This document shows positions 43,505 to 52,566 of a stretch of DNA of 64,000 nucleotides, in pieces. Location: positions 1-64,000 of the forward strand of contig PCXZ01000035.1 in assembly GCA_002762985.1 (NCBI GenBank), written 5' to 3'. The translations under genes and the position numbers were made by a program. This stretch comes from Candidatus Woesearchaeota archaeon CG10_big_fil_rev_8_21_14_0_10_44_13. Lineage in GTDB: Archaea > Nanobdellota > Nanobdellia > Woesearchaeales > UBA12501. The notes beneath the pieces are model-generated. The model worked only from the letters and a program-made list of their open reading frames with translations, was not told the DNA's origin and did no database searches. The first letter of the stretch is position 1, and each line of letters begins with the position of its first letter.

Positions 43505-44755
43505 ATGGAAAAGATAAATACGACAATAATGGGCGGCGGCATCGTGGGTTGTGCAATAGCCTACAGGCTTTCCCAAAAATACAATGATATAACGCTTTTT
43601 GAGAAGTCGCCTCTTCTTACAGTCAAACCTGGCGCAATAATGGGGGATAACCAGACCTCCAGGAATGCAGGGGTCATCCATGCGGGAATCTATTATGAAA
43701 AACAGAAAAGCCCCCTTAAATCAAGATTATGCGTGAAAGGCAACAGGATGATGTATGATTTCTGCAAGGAGTTTGGCGTTCCGCATAAGAAAGTCGGGAA
43801 ACTCCTTGTTGCCACAGACGGTTATGGGGAGATGATGCTGGAAAAACAGCATCAGATTGCAAAAGAAAATGGCGTTCCTGAAATGGATATTCTTGATGAA
43901 GAAAAAGTAAAACAGCTTGAGCCGAATGTGAGATGCACAAAAGCATTGTATTCAGGAACAACAGGAATTGTTGATCCGGTCAAGATGGCACATAAAATGG
44001 CTTATCTATCACAGCAAGCCGGAGTTGCAATAGTAGAAGGGAATGAAATCATTGATATAACCCCTTCCGGAAAAGATTATATCGTGGTGAGTCGAGATAA
44101 TCACCATAATCTTTTTAGATTTGAGACTGATATCATAATCAATGCAGCGGGGCTATATTCTGATAAAGTGGCGAGGATGGTCAATCCAGAATACCCCCAC
44201 AGAATCTCGCCGTTAAAACTGGAATTCGCTTCCTTTTACAGGACCAAGAGACAGGACATAAACCTTGGCATGAATATTTATCCAGCACCCAACTATTTCA
44301 TAAAGGAGACAGGAGAGATCATAAGGCCGACAGAAGAGCAAATAAAGGCGGAGCTGGGGAAGACTATCGCCACGACTGTCGGTTCGCACTTGACTCCGAC
44401 GCTGGATGAGAATTGGGAACTTGGCGCGGAAGTCACGATAAGCCCGGTTCAATCAGGAAAATGCAGCATAGATGATTATACAAACACACAGCCGCTCAGA
44501 AAGTTCCATGAAAGGGTGAGCAGATTCTTCCCGAACCTGAAGTTAGACGACCTGGTCAATAATGGGGACCCAGAAACTGATCTTGGGAACAGGGCGGGCA
44601 TACTTGCAGGGATAGATGATGGCACCGATTTTGTGATAGAATCGGATGAAAAATATCCGACCATGATAAATCTCATTGGAATAGAATCCCCTGGAATGAC
44701 TTCATGCCTTGCAATCGCCGAATATGTAAAAGAGATCTTTTCTCAGATAAGATAG
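43505..44755 (+). CDS. LhgO-like FAD-dependent oxidoreductase
   Basis: About 416 residues from MEKINTTIMGGGIVGCAIAY. FAD-binding GGGIVG near the N-terminus, then NQTSRNAGVIHAGIYYEKQK, KLLVATDGYG, YSGTTGIVDPVKMAHKM and NAAGLYSDKVARM: the L-2-hydroxyglutarate oxidase/dehydrogenase branch of the DAO superfamily. The C-terminus SPGMTSCLAIAEYVKEIF also fits. The start at 43505 is placed about 30 nt after a TATA (GATTTAAATATAAG); two Mets upstream are less likely. Acts in removal of 2-hydroxyglutarate or a related 2-hydroxyacid. Confidence 0.87.
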   Translation: MEKINTTIMGGGIVGCAIAYRLSQKYNDITLFEKSPLLTVKPGAIMGDNQTSRNAGVIHAGIYYEKQKSPLKSRLCVKGNRMMYDFCKEFGVPHKKVGKLLVATDGYGEMMLEKQHQIAKENGVPEMDILDEEKVKQLEPNVRCTKALYSGTTGIVDPVKMAHKMAYLSQQAGVAIVEGNEIIDITPSGKDYIVVSRDNHHNLFRFETDIIINAAGLYSDKVARMVNPEYPHRISPLKLEFASFYRTKRQDINLGMNIYPAPNYFIKETGEIIRPTEEQIKAELGKTIATTVGSHLTPTLDENWELGAEVTISPVQSGKCSIDDYTNTQPLRKFHERVSRFFPNLKLDDLVNNGDPETDLGNRAGILAGIDDGTDFVIESDEKYPTMINLIGIESPGMTSCLAIAEYVKEIFSQIR

Positions 44756-44759
44756 ATGT

Positions 44760-45140
44760 TCAGTCTATCAGAACAGCATTCACAGCGCCTTCCTGGCCGG
44801 GCCTGTTCGTTATCCTTGCCTTGCCCTTGTCTGTGTTTATGACTGTGCCGCATGTCATTATGTTTCTCCTGACGAAGTTCCTGTTCGCAGGGCAATCTGT
44901 GATCGTGAGTATCTTTGCCTTCGACCATTTCCTGGTCTTATTGTCAAGAACATTAGCGACATCAACCTTGAGGAGCTTTACCTTCCTTGAACCGCCCTTT
45001 TCCCTTACATTCTTCAGTTTCCTCTCTCCGAGTCCTGTAAGCATGGGTTTGCTGCCTCTTTCAAAAAGCCTCTTGCCCCTGAGGGACTTCTTCTTCTTTC
45101 CTGAAGCTTTCCTGCCGGATTTTCCTTGTATTACGACCAT
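44760..45140 (-). CDS. rps8e: Ribosomal protein S8e
   Basis: 126 residues, the archaeal S8e length. GERKLKNVREKGGSRKVKLL, DVANVLD, PANRNFVRRNIMTCGTVI and KARITNRPGQEGAVNAVLID are diagnostic of the family. Component of the small ribosomal subunit. Convergent with the oxidoreductase (stop 4 nt away). Confidence 0.96.
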   Translation of the reverse strand: MVVIQGKSGRKASGKKKKSLRGKRLFERGSKPMLTGLGERKLKNVREKGGSRKVKLLKVDVANVLDNKTRKWSKAKILTITDCPANRNFVRRNIMTCGTVINTDKGKARITNRPGQEGAVNAVLID

Positions 45141-45290
45141 ATTATCACTTCATATATGCAGATTTAGCACCTATTTAAATGTTTTTTGGTGGTCTTATAG
45201 GCCCTAAAAGCCCCTAAAACCACAGAAAACTTTATAAATAGACCCCCTCATTTTATAGTTATTTTAAAATTTTTTTATGGGGTGTAAAAC

Positions 45291-45515
45291 ATGGAAGCAT
45301 CAAGACCATTGGACGCCTTGAACGAGGCGAGAGGAAAAAGAGTTGTAGTAGATCTGAAGAACAGCAAGCAGTATGTCGGCAAGCTCAAGGCTTTCGATAT
45401 ACACATCAATGTCGTGCTTGACGACGCAGAGGAGAGAGCTGACGGGGAGATCAAGAGGAAGATAGGCACAGTGTTCGTCAGAGGCGACACGATAACCGTG
45501 ATTTCTCCAGAGTAA
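45291..45515 (+). CDS. Sm-like archaeal protein (LSm)
   Basis: 74 residues. Sm1 motif (GKRVVVDLKNSKQYVGKLKA, FDIHINVVLDDAEE) and Sm2 (IGTVFVRGDTITVISPE) are both complete, with the RNA-contacting H-I-N and R-G-D. Forms a ring that binds U-rich RNA and takes part in RNA processing. CTTTATAAATAG near 45230 is the TATA. The L37e gene starts 38 nt after its stop, an arrangement conserved in archaea. Confidence 0.95.
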   Translation: MEASRPLDALNEARGKRVVVDLKNSKQYVGKLKAFDIHINVVLDDAEERADGEIKRKIGTVFVRGDTITVISPE

Positions 45516-45552
45516 AGGCCGATAATACCAGGGAAGATAAGAAGGTGCATGT

Positions 45553-45717
45553 ATGTCAAAAGGAACAGCATCGATGGGTAAGAAGACAGGGAAGAAGACG
45601 CACATATATTGCAGAAGGTGCGGAAAGCATACTTATCACATCCATAAGAAGAGATGCAGCTCATGCGGATTCGGCAAGTCGAAGAAGACAAGGTCTTATG
45701 CCTGGCAGAAGAAGTGA
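45553..45717 (+). CDS. rpl37e: Ribosomal protein L37e
   Basis: 54 residues, short but recognised by eye: [20 protein letters not shown], then [20 protein letters not shown] and [14 protein letters not shown]. Four Cys (C-x2-C and C-x2-C) hold zinc. GGTG lies upstream of ATG 45553. Cotranscribed with the Sm-like gene. Confidence 0.95.
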   Translation: MSKGTASMGKKTGKKTHIYCRRCGKHTYHIHKKRCSSCGFGKSKKTRSYAWQKK

Positions 45718-45718
45718 G

Positions 45719-46126
45719 ATTGATTTTTTGTTTTCTATGTATTTTTTTTATAATTTGTGCACCATAGCCATCAACAGAAAATCTGCGGATTTTCTTAGTT
45801 TCAAAAACTTTCAGTTTTTTCAACAATCCATTCGCCTCCACAGCACAACTATGGGCTATGGCTCATGGCCGCACAACTTTGCTCCACATGACAAATATGC
45901 TGCGCACAACTCAATTCCCATGCCCCCCGTTGTGAATCAGGCACCTTGAGGTTATAGGGCGGGATGGCGATGGGTTCATAGATTTTGGGCGTGGTTATTT
46001 TTAGAGGAAATAAAACAATGCCCCAACTAAAAAAATAAGCACAAACCACAAAAAATACAACTAAACCCCCAAAATACCATCTCAACCGCAAACCTTATTA
46101 ACCTCCGCAACACTAAATATCCTATT
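45719..46126. other. Structured intergenic region after L37e
   Basis: 408 bp, no gene seen. T tracts (45725-45751) terminate the L37e transcript. Hairpins: GAAAATC (45777-45783) with GATTTTC (45788-45794), and AAAAACT (45803-45809) with AGTTTTT (45813-45819). GCACAAC occurs three times near 45841-45910. The words CCATTCGCC and TATGGCTCATG also occur after the next gene, near 47298 and 47374. The right end holds the TPR glycosyltransferase promoter (A-rich, CCTTATTAAC). Confidence 0.45.
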
Positions 46127-47242
46127 ATGGCATCGATATCAATGTGCATGATAGTGAAGAACGAGGAGAAATTCCTAGGCAAATGCCTCGAGAGCGTCAA
46201 AGGCCTGGCAGATGAGATAATAGTCGTGGACACAGGCTCGACAGACAGGACCATCGAGATAGCAAAAAAGGCAGGAGCCAAAGTCATAAGCTACGAATGG
46301 AACGACGATACTGCGGCTGCAAGGAATGCAGGGCTGAAGGAGGCGAAAGGCGACTGGATACTTATACTTGATGCAGACGAGATCATAGGGAAAGAGAGCT
46401 TTGAGCCGATAAGAAAGCTCACGGGGATGGATTTTGACGCATTCTATCTTGTGCAGATGAATTATACCAACAACACAAAGGATATAAACTTTGTTCCTGC
46501 CAGAAAGACCCCCTATAGCATGGATTTCTCAGGATTTTTCCCAGTGGAGATAATAAGGCTGTTCAGGAACAGCAAAGGCATAGAGTTCACAAGCATAGTC
46601 CATGAAAGATTGAATGAATCCATAAAAAGGCTTGGCCTGAAGACAGCAAGGACAGATATCCCTATCCACCATTACCAATCCCTCAAGGGAGAAGCAGAGA
46701 TGAAGCGCAAGCAACTCGCTTTCCTGAGGCTTTTCGAGAAGAAGATCAAGGAATTCCCTGATGACGAGAAGATGTACCATGACATGGGGATAATATACTA
46801 CAATTACGAGAACGATGAGAAGAAGGCCGTTGAATGCTTCGAGAAGGCCATGAAGCTCAATCCGAAATACCTTGCCCCGATGTTCAGCCTTGCGGCAATC
46901 TACTCTAGGAAAAAGGACAACGCCAAGGCCAAAGGGATGTATGAGAAGATCCTTGCCATAGACCAGAAGCATGCCCAGACCCATTACAATCTGGGGAATA
47001 TCCTCGCTGAGGAGAAGAATTACAGGGATGCGATAATGCATTACACTGAATCTGCGAAGCTCAAGCCCAATCCGCTCGTCTTCAACAACCTTGGGAACAT
47101 ATTCGTCATCCTGGCAAGATGGGATGCGGCGCTGCTCTCTTACAGGACAGCGATACAGCTCAATCATCCCAGGAAAGAGCAGCTGCAGAAGAAAGCGGAC
47201 GAGATAGAGAGGATGATAGAGAAGAAAAAGGAGAAGAATTGA
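46127..47242 (+). CDS. Family 2 glycosyltransferase with TPR repeats
   Basis: 371 residues. GT-A domain at 1-180: ISMCMIVKNEEKFLGKCLES, IIVVDTGSTDRTIEIAKKAG and LILDADE (DxD). The C-terminal half (about 195-355) is TPR: YHDMGIIYYNYENDEKKAVE, APMFSLAAIYSRKKDNAKAK, THYNLGNILAEEKNYRDAIM, FNNLGNIFVILARWDAALLS. This SunS/WaaE-like layout fits transfer of a sugar to a protein or lipid bound by the TPRs. Cytoplasmic. Substrate unknown. Confidence 0.9.
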   Translation: MASISMCMIVKNEEKFLGKCLESVKGLADEIIVVDTGSTDRTIEIAKKAGAKVISYEWNDDTAAARNAGLKEAKGDWILILDADEIIGKESFEPIRKLTGMDFDAFYLVQMNYTNNTKDINFVPARKTPYSMDFSGFFPVEIIRLFRNSKGIEFTSIVHERLNESIKRLGLKTARTDIPIHHYQSLKGEAEMKRKQLAFLRLFEKKIKEFPDDEKMYHDMGIIYYNYENDEKKAVECFEKAMKLNPKYLAPMFSLAAIYSRKKDNAKAKGMYEKILAIDQKHAQTHYNLGNILAEEKNYRDAIMHYTESAKLKPNPLVFNNLGNIFVILARWDAALLSYRTAIQLNHPRKEQLQKKADEIERMIEKKKEKN

Positions 47243-47726
47243 TTTCATGTGGAATATTTGAAGTTTTTTCTGTTATAAATTTACAAATTCCTCATTCCAT
47301 TCGCCCCCGCCTAAGAACTTCTTGATACTGAAAATGCTTTACATTTTCAGGCCTGTCAAACGAAGTTTGACAGTATGGCTCATGCCCTCTTCTTTATTTT
47401 GCTCAACTGACCTGCTACGACTGCTCCCGAGCCTAGCACGAAGTAGGAAGGGGACGAGAGCAGTGGTTTCGTCCATTGACACCGACAGCTAGGACCATTT
47501 CGCTGCGCTCAATGGTCCGAACTGAATGAATTATTCGAACCACTCCGAACGAAGTGAGGATGTGGTCCTTGCTGTTGCGTATCAAATGCGCGTAACCATT
47601 TGGGGCTGGAAACCTTGGTTTCCCCGCAAATATTGTTGATTTAAGTTTACAATAGAAATAATAAGAATAAAAAAACAAAATTCCAAGAAAAAGTTAATAA
47701 AAAAATAAAATGTAAGAATAATAAAA
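47243..47726. other. Hairpin-rich intergenic region
   Basis: 484 bp without a gene. Successive hairpins: CTGAAAATG/CATTTTCAG (47328-47336, 47342-47350), CTGTCAAA/TTTGACAG with loop CGAAG (47353-47360, 47366-47373), GGACCATT/AATGGTCC (47492-47499, 47511-47518), and GGAAACC/GGTTTCC near 47608-47623. The CGAAG loop is the one used by cores B, C and F at 54-58 kb. The last 80 bp read T-rich on the minus strand and would terminate the EF-2 transcript. Confidence 0.5.
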
Positions 47727-49892
47727 TCACTGATTCTCGCTCAGGCCTTTCCTCTCCCTGATCTGCTTTATCGTCTTCTCCTGCAGCTCGAAAGGCATCT
47801 TCTCGAAGTTCTGGTCGACCAATGAATAGTTCCCTCTTCCTTCTGTGGATGATCTCAGGTCAGAAGCCAGGCCGAACATCGCTGCGACAGGCAATTTGCC
47901 TATGACCATAATCCTGCTCTCGTCCTGGTTCATATCGACAAGCTGACCCCTCTTGTTTGCGATCAATTTTGATATCTCACCCATATATTCCGGAGGAGCT
48001 TCGAATTGCAGTGTCTGTACCGGTTCGAAAAGCATAGGTCCTGAAAGCCTCATGGCCTCCCTTATACCTTCCCTTATTGCAGGATACATCTGTGCAGGGC
48101 CCCTGTGGATGGTATCCTCGTGCAGGGTGCAGTCCATCAGCCTTACCTTGACTCCGAAGCACGGTTCACGGGCCAATGGGCCGTTCTCCATCACATCCTC
48201 GAACATGTCAAGCAGCATCTCCATTATCTCGCCGATATGGATGATTCCTTTCGTCTCATCGACAAAAAGGTTGCCTTTGTATATGTCCTTGACTTTGTCT
48301 GCTATCTTCGTCTCCCAGCCAAGGTTCGTGAACTTGTCCCTGAGTTCGACAGTCATCTTCTTGATCCTGCCTTCAGGGATATCGTTCTTCTTCACCAGGG
48401 CTATTATGTCAGCATCCAACGGCTCGACAAGGAAATATAATTTGTTGTGCTTGTTCGGGGATTTTCCCTCGACTTCCTGGGGGCATTTCTTTGTTATGGA
48501 TTCCCTGTAGACAACGATAGGAGGCGAAGTGGTCACTTCTACCCCTTTGTTGGTCCTTATCCTGTTCTCTATGACCTCGAGATGGAGCTCGCCCATTCCG
48601 CTGATGAGGTGCTCTCCTGTCTCCTCATTGATCTTGACCCTGATTCCCGGATCCTCTTTCTGGACCATCCTCAGCACTTCGATAAGCTTGGGCAGGTCGC
48701 TCGGCCTCTTAGCCTCTATGCTCTTTGTGACGACCGGCTCGAACAGATGAGTGATCTCCTCGAACGGCACTGTAGGCTTGTTCGTTATGGTCTCTCCTGG
48801 CGCGGATTTAACTCCTGCTATGCCTATGACGTTTCCGCACGGGACATTATCGACTATCTCCCTCTTCGCCCCGTTATAGATGAAAACCTGCTGTATCCTT
48901 GAAGGCATCTTCCTCCTGTTCAGATAGATATCCATGCCTTTCCTTATCGTGCCTGAGAATAATCTTCCTGCAGAGATCTCTCCTGCCTGAGGATCGATGA
49001 CTATCTTTGTGATCACGAAAAACAGCGGGCCGTTCCCGTCGCACTTCACCAATGCCTGGCCTTCCTCTGACTCAAGATCCCCTTTCCATATCTTTGGGAT
49101 CCTGTAAGGCTGGGCCTGTGCAGGAGAAGGCAGATGCCCTATCACCATGTTCAGGACGACCTTGTGCAACGGCGCCTTCTTTGCAAGCTCTTTCCATGTG
49201 TCATTATTGTACGCATCTATGACATCCTTGAATGTTATGCCTGATTTCTTCATGTAAGGCAATGACAATGCCCATTTGTGGAATGCGGATCCGAAGCATA
49301 CGCTGCCTTCATTGACGCTGACCTGGAACTTGTCCCCATACTCCTTCTCTGCGATCTCCTTGATCAGTTTGTTTACATGCGTGATTATCTTGATGAATCT
49401 CTCCTGCATCTTCTCAGGAGTGAGCTGAAGCTCCTTTATCAGCCTGTCGACCTTGTTGATGAACAGCGTGGGCTTAACCCTCTCCTTGAGCGCCTGCCTG
49501 AGGACAGTCTCTGTCTGCGGCATGACTCCTTCAACTGCGCATGACAGCACGATGCATCCGTCTGATGCCCTCATTGCCCTTGTGACGTCTCCTCCGAAAT
49601 CTACGTGTCCAGGCGTGTCTATGAGATTGATAAGATATTCCCCCTTATCGAATTCGTGGACCATGCTGACGTTTGCAGCGTCTATCGTGATCCCTCTCGC
49701 CTGCTCGTCCTCTGCGAAGTCGAGGAAACGCTGCTTGCCTGCAAGCTCTTCTGATATCATGCCTGCGCCTGCAAGAAGATTATCCGAGAAAGTGGTCTTG
49801 CCGTGGTCTATGTGGGCGCAGATGGCGATATTCCTTATCCTGTCTTTCTGACCTCTTATCCTTTCGATCTTTTCGACCATCTTCTCTGCCAT
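47727..49892 (-). CDS. fusA: Translation elongation factor EF-2
   Basis: 721 residues, full length. G motifs AHIDHGKTTFSDN (about 25), DTPGHVDFGGDV, NKVDRL; EF-2-specific HEDTIHRGPAQMYPAIREGI near residue 590 includes the histidine modified to diphthamide in archaea. Drives ribosome translocation with GTP. It ends LRSSTEGRGNYSLVDQNFEK, typical. Last gene of a cluster L7Ae-S28e-L24e-NDK-EF-2; in many archaea IF-2 takes that place. Confidence 0.97.
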   Translation of the reverse strand: MAEKMVEKIERIRGQKDRIRNIAICAHIDHGKTTFSDNLLAGAGMISEELAGKQRFLDFAEDEQARGITIDAANVSMVHEFDKGEYLINLIDTPGHVDFGGDVTRAMRASDGCIVLSCAVEGVMPQTETVLRQALKERVKPTLFINKVDRLIKELQLTPEKMQERFIKIITHVNKLIKEIAEKEYGDKFQVSVNEGSVCFGSAFHKWALSLPYMKKSGITFKDVIDAYNNDTWKELAKKAPLHKVVLNMVIGHLPSPAQAQPYRIPKIWKGDLESEEGQALVKCDGNGPLFFVITKIVIDPQAGEISAGRLFSGTIRKGMDIYLNRRKMPSRIQQVFIYNGAKREIVDNVPCGNVIGIAGVKSAPGETITNKPTVPFEEITHLFEPVVTKSIEAKRPSDLPKLIEVLRMVQKEDPGIRVKINEETGEHLISGMGELHLEVIENRIRTNKGVEVTTSPPIVVYRESITKKCPQEVEGKSPNKHNKLYFLVEPLDADIIALVKKNDIPEGRIKKMTVELRDKFTNLGWETKIADKVKDIYKGNLFVDETKGIIHIGEIMEMLLDMFEDVMENGPLAREPCFGVKVRLMDCTLHEDTIHRGPAQMYPAIREGIREAMRLSGPMLFEPVQTLQFEAPPEYMGEISKLIANKRGQLVDMNQDESRIMVIGKLPVAAMFGLASDLRSSTEGRGNYSLVDQNFEKMPFELQEKTIKQIRERKGLSENQ

Positions 49893-49963
49893 TGTTCATC
49901 CACCTTGTTTGTTTTTAGCGTTTTGGTTTTTTATGAAAACTGATAAATCAATATGGTGCTGAT

Positions 49964-50428
49964 TCACCTTTCATCCTCAGCATAGATCATCTCAGTGTCG
50001 ATCCTGGAGTAATCGAACAGCTCATTATCCCTGAAGAACCTCTTTATCTCTATTTTTGCCGACTCTATGGAATCAGAAGCATGGAGCGCATTGCACTGGT
50101 TGCTCAGTGAGTAGTCCCCCCTTATCGTGCCAGGGGCTGCCTTTGCGCCGTGCGTCTCTCCTGCGAGCTTCCTCACGACATCGACAGCATGATTGCCTTC
50201 AAGAACAACAAGGAGCGAAGGGCAGTGCATCATAAATTTCACAAGGCCCTTGTAGAAAGGCTTCCCCTTGTGGTGCGAGTAATGCTCGCCGAGGATATCC
50301 TCATCCAGGTGGGTCATCTTCATACCGGTTATCTTCAGGCCTTTAGCCTCGAACCTATGGATTATCTCACCGACTATCGTCCTGTTGACCGCATCCGGCT
50401 TAAGTATGACAAGCGTCCTTTCTTTCAT
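49964..50428 (-). CDS. ndk: Nucleoside diphosphate kinase
   Basis: 154 residues. TLVILKPDAVNRTIVGEIIH at the N-terminus and catalytic His in CNALHASDSIESAKIEIKRF (N-x2-H-A-S-D instead of the usual N-x2-H-G-S-D). Exchanges the terminal phosphate among nucleotides. 7 nt after L24e, in the ribosomal cluster; that linkage is widespread in archaea. Confidence 0.96.
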   Translation of the reverse strand: MKERTLVILKPDAVNRTIVGEIIHRFEAKGLKITGMKMTHLDEDILGEHYSHHKGKPFYKGLVKFMMHCPSLLVVLEGNHAVDVVRKLAGETHGAKAAPGTIRGDYSLSNQCNALHASDSIESAKIEIKRFFRDNELFDYSRIDTEMIYAEDER

Positions 50429-50435
50429 TTTAGCA

Positions 50436-50693
50436 TCACTTGCCCTTAGGTTTTTCCTTCTTTGCTTCCTTCTTCTCAGGCTGAGGCTTCTGTTCCTTCT
50501 TGTCCTGCTTTGAAGAGCCTTTCAATTCAGAAAATCTCTTTGTCCAGACTGTCGTGTTAGGGTTCCTTCGCAGCTTAAGCATGTTCTTCTCGCATTTCAT
50601 CGAGCAGAAATAAGCTATCCTGCCGTCAGTATGCACGAACATCTTACCTGTCCCTCTCCTCAGGTTCTCTCCGCAAAATGAGCATTTTGGCAT
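50436..50693 (-). CDS. rpl24e: Ribosomal protein L24e
   Basis: 85 residues. Zinc finger CSFCGENLRRGTGKMFVHTD...FCSMKCEKNM and RRNPNTTVWTKRF are diagnostic. Longer than the usual 60-65 because of a Lys/Glu/Pro tail of about 25 residues. 7 nt from ndk. Confidence 0.95.
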   Translation of the reverse strand: MPKCSFCGENLRRGTGKMFVHTDGRIAYFCSMKCEKNMLKLRRNPNTTVWTKRFSELKGSSKQDKKEQKPQPEKKEAKKEKPKGK

Positions 50694-50731
50694 TTTTTCA
50701 CCTTTAATTATTTGGTTTTGATAGAGGCCGT

Positions 50732-51061
50732 TTACGTAAGCCCTCTCCCTTTCTTATCGAGAGGCCTTGCCTCGAATTCTGTCTCTCTGAGCATGAGTAT
50801 GTCGCCCAATCTCACAGGGCCTTTGACGTTCCTTCTCAGGACCTTATCCCTATCTCTGCCTGCAAGGATCTTGCATCTTATCTGCATAGCCTCTCCTCTG
50901 GCTCCGGTCCTACCTATCATCTCTTCTACTTTTGCAGGGACTGCAGGCGAGAAATACACTCCGCTTCTCCTCTCTTCCTGAGGTGCAGCCTGAGGGGCCT
51001 GATGGCCCTGGGCAACTGGCTTTTTCTCTCCCTTGATTTCCGGTTTCTTTTCTTCTGCCAT
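50732..51061 (-). CDS. rps28e: Ribosomal protein S28e with N-terminal extension
   Basis: 109 residues. The S28e core occupies about 38-109 ([40 protein letters not shown]). The first 37 residues are an extra Lys/Pro/Gln-rich low-complexity segment ([18 protein letters not shown]). S28e normally has about 70 residues, so the tail is an unusual addition. It lies between L7Ae and L24e as in other archaea. Confidence 0.94.
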   Translation of the reverse strand: MAEEKKPEIKGEKKPVAQGHQAPQAAPQEERRSGVYFSPAVPAKVEEMIGRTGARGEAMQIRCKILAGRDRDKVLRRNVKGPVRLGDILMLRETEFEARPLDKKGRGLT

Positions 51062-51082
51062 TTTATCGCCTTCTTGCCAGGA

Positions 51083-51409
51083 TTATTCCTTTCCCTTTCC
51101 GACTTCTGCGATGAGTTTCTTAGCCTCGCCTTCCTGTATGACTGCGACTGCTGCTGTGCCTACGCTGAGGCCTGCTGCCGCCCCGAGCTCTTCCTTTGAA
51201 GGGACTTCGATGCACGGTATGCCTTTCTCTTTTGCAAGCACAGGAAGGTGCATTATCACTTCAGGCGGCGTTACATCTTTTGCATAGATCACTATCTTTG
51301 CCTTGCCCTTCTCCAATGCCTTCGTCACTTCATTGCTCCCTTTCTTTATCTTTCCTGTTGAATTTGCCACTTCAATTATCTCATATGCCTTTTCTGATTT
51401 GTCAGCCAT
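51083..51409 (-). CDS. rpl7ae: Ribosomal protein L7Ae
   Basis: 108 residues. KIKKGSNEVTKALEKGKAKI, VIYAKDVTPPEVIMHLPVLA, KGIPCIEVPSKEELGAAAGL and VGTAAVAVI define L7Ae. Binds kink-turns in rRNA, box C/D and H/ACA RNAs and RNase P. First gene of the cluster running to EF-2; a leader is predicted because the closest TATA-like words are near 51483-51492. Confidence 0.96.
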   Translation of the reverse strand: MADKSEKAYEIIEVANSTGKIKKGSNEVTKALEKGKAKIVIYAKDVTPPEVIMHLPVLAKEKGIPCIEVPSKEELGAAAGLSVGTAAVAVIQEGEAKKLIAEVGKGKE

Positions 51410-51700
51410 TTTAATCCTCCTTGCTATCTTGTTTTATCCTTTTTAGAGGTAAGTAGAAACTAACCTCATTCGGGCCTTAAAAGCCTTTAAAGCCGTCATT
51501 AATCACTGGTATAACGCTGGAAAATGAGGGGGTTTATAAAGGTTTTGGGTTGAAAACGCGCCTCATTTCATTGCCTTCAACAAAGAGATAATTGTCTATG
51601 TTCTGCTGCGCCCAGCTTGCATTGTCTTTGTTTAAATTTTGTAATGTCTCCTGCCCCATAATCCCAAAACATTTAATAACAACTCAAATACTTTCAATAT
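51410..51700. promoter_or_regulatory. Promoter region of the L7Ae cluster and a membrane gene
   Basis: 291 bp with no gene. CTTTAAAG near 51487 is a TATA candidate for the leftward ribosomal transcript. ACATTTAATAAC near 51670 serves the rightward membrane protein. A CCTCATTTT/AAAATGAGG-like pair occurs (51519-51529 with 51563-51572), weak. Confidence 0.4.
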
Positions 51701-52147
51701 ATGAAGAAGAAGATAAAAGAATGGCTGAAAAGATATGTCCCTGCTGAAATCTTCGCTACGATAGGTGTGGTCATAGGTTCGTGGCTGGTTTTTGTCTTGA
51801 CGGGAAACAGGGTATTATCAGCTTATATCGGGACAATCGGAGAGAACATCGGCTTTTATAGTTTTATCTTCATAAGGGAGCATATCAATGATTTCAACCA
51901 TTCTAAAAGAAAAAAAAGGGACCATGGCTTGAAGGGTTTTCTCAAGACAACAAGGAATCTCATCTTTGAGTTCGGAGTATCTGAAACATTAGACAGCTTA
52001 TTCTTCAGGCCATTCTGCATCTATATCTTTCCTATATTGATAGGAAATTATCTCACTGGAATACTTGTCGGAAAGATTGTCGCTGATATCATCTTCTACA
52101 TCCCTACAATAATAGCATATGAACTGAAGAAGAAGCATTTAGTCTGA
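51701..52147 (+). CDS. Integral membrane protein
   Basis: 148 residues, about four hydrophobic segments (IFATIGVVIGSWLVFVLTG, ENIGFYSFIFIREHI, PFCIYIFPILIGNYLTGIL, VGKIVADIIFYIPTIIAYEL) with a basic first loop (HSKRKKRDHG) and basic end. No family named. It is the last gene before core A; whether it belongs to the array is unclear. Confidence 0.65.
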   Translation: MKKKIKEWLKRYVPAEIFATIGVVIGSWLVFVLTGNRVLSAYIGTIGENIGFYSFIFIREHINDFNHSKRKKRDHGLKGFLKTTRNLIFEFGVSETLDSLFFRPFCIYIFPILIGNYLTGILVGKIVADIIFYIPTIIAYELKKKHLV

Positions 52148-52157
52148 TGTTTTTTTG

Positions 52158-52220
52158 GTGAGGGCTGGCTGGATGGTTCAGAGCTGAGCCGACGAGGACG
52201 ACCGAAGGGAGGACGAAGAG
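52158..52220 (+). repeat. Cassette spacer core A (5'-truncated)
   Basis: Shares the second half of the core: GTGAGGGCTGG (identical in core F at 58347-58357), AGAGCTGA and GACGAGGA (as in B and D), then a CGAAG stretch. The first half with TAACG is missing, where it meets the end of the membrane gene. Confidence 0.6.
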
Positions 52221-52398
52221 TCGAATTTTCACTGACATCAATTCGAGGCTAAGCCGAGTGTATAATTAAGAGTTGGGGGCATTATTTCAAGCACGAAGTG
52301 CCATAGAGAACAAGAAAAAATGGGGCGTTCCTAATTATAAGTGTTATACTGTTATAAATTTAGAAAACTTTATATATCTAATAGTTTATTTGTACATT

Positions 52399-52566
52399 AT
52401 GGTGGGTAAAAGTGATTTTACATTGATATCTTTTCGGGGAGACCGGAATATTTGGCAAGATTTTATGCATAAAGTTAAAAAGAATAAAAAACAAGTTTGG
52501 GAAGTGATGGAACCCCTACTTAAAGATTATATCCAAAAAGAGGTTAAGAATGGAAACAAATCATAA
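52399..52566 (+). CDS. Small ribbon-helix-helix-like regulator
   Basis: 55 residues: a strand (SDFTLISFRGD) and two helices (NIWQDFMHKVKKNKKQVWEV, EPLLKDYIQKE) as in RHH proteins. Its ATG is about 30 nt after the TATA, and it overlaps the methyltransferase by 17 nt. Position matches that of controller proteins of restriction-modification systems, which keep methylase and nuclease in balance. Regulator role inferred. Confidence 0.65.
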   Translation: MVGKSDFTLISFRGDRNIWQDFMHKVKKNKKQVWEVMEPLLKDYIQKEVKNGNKS

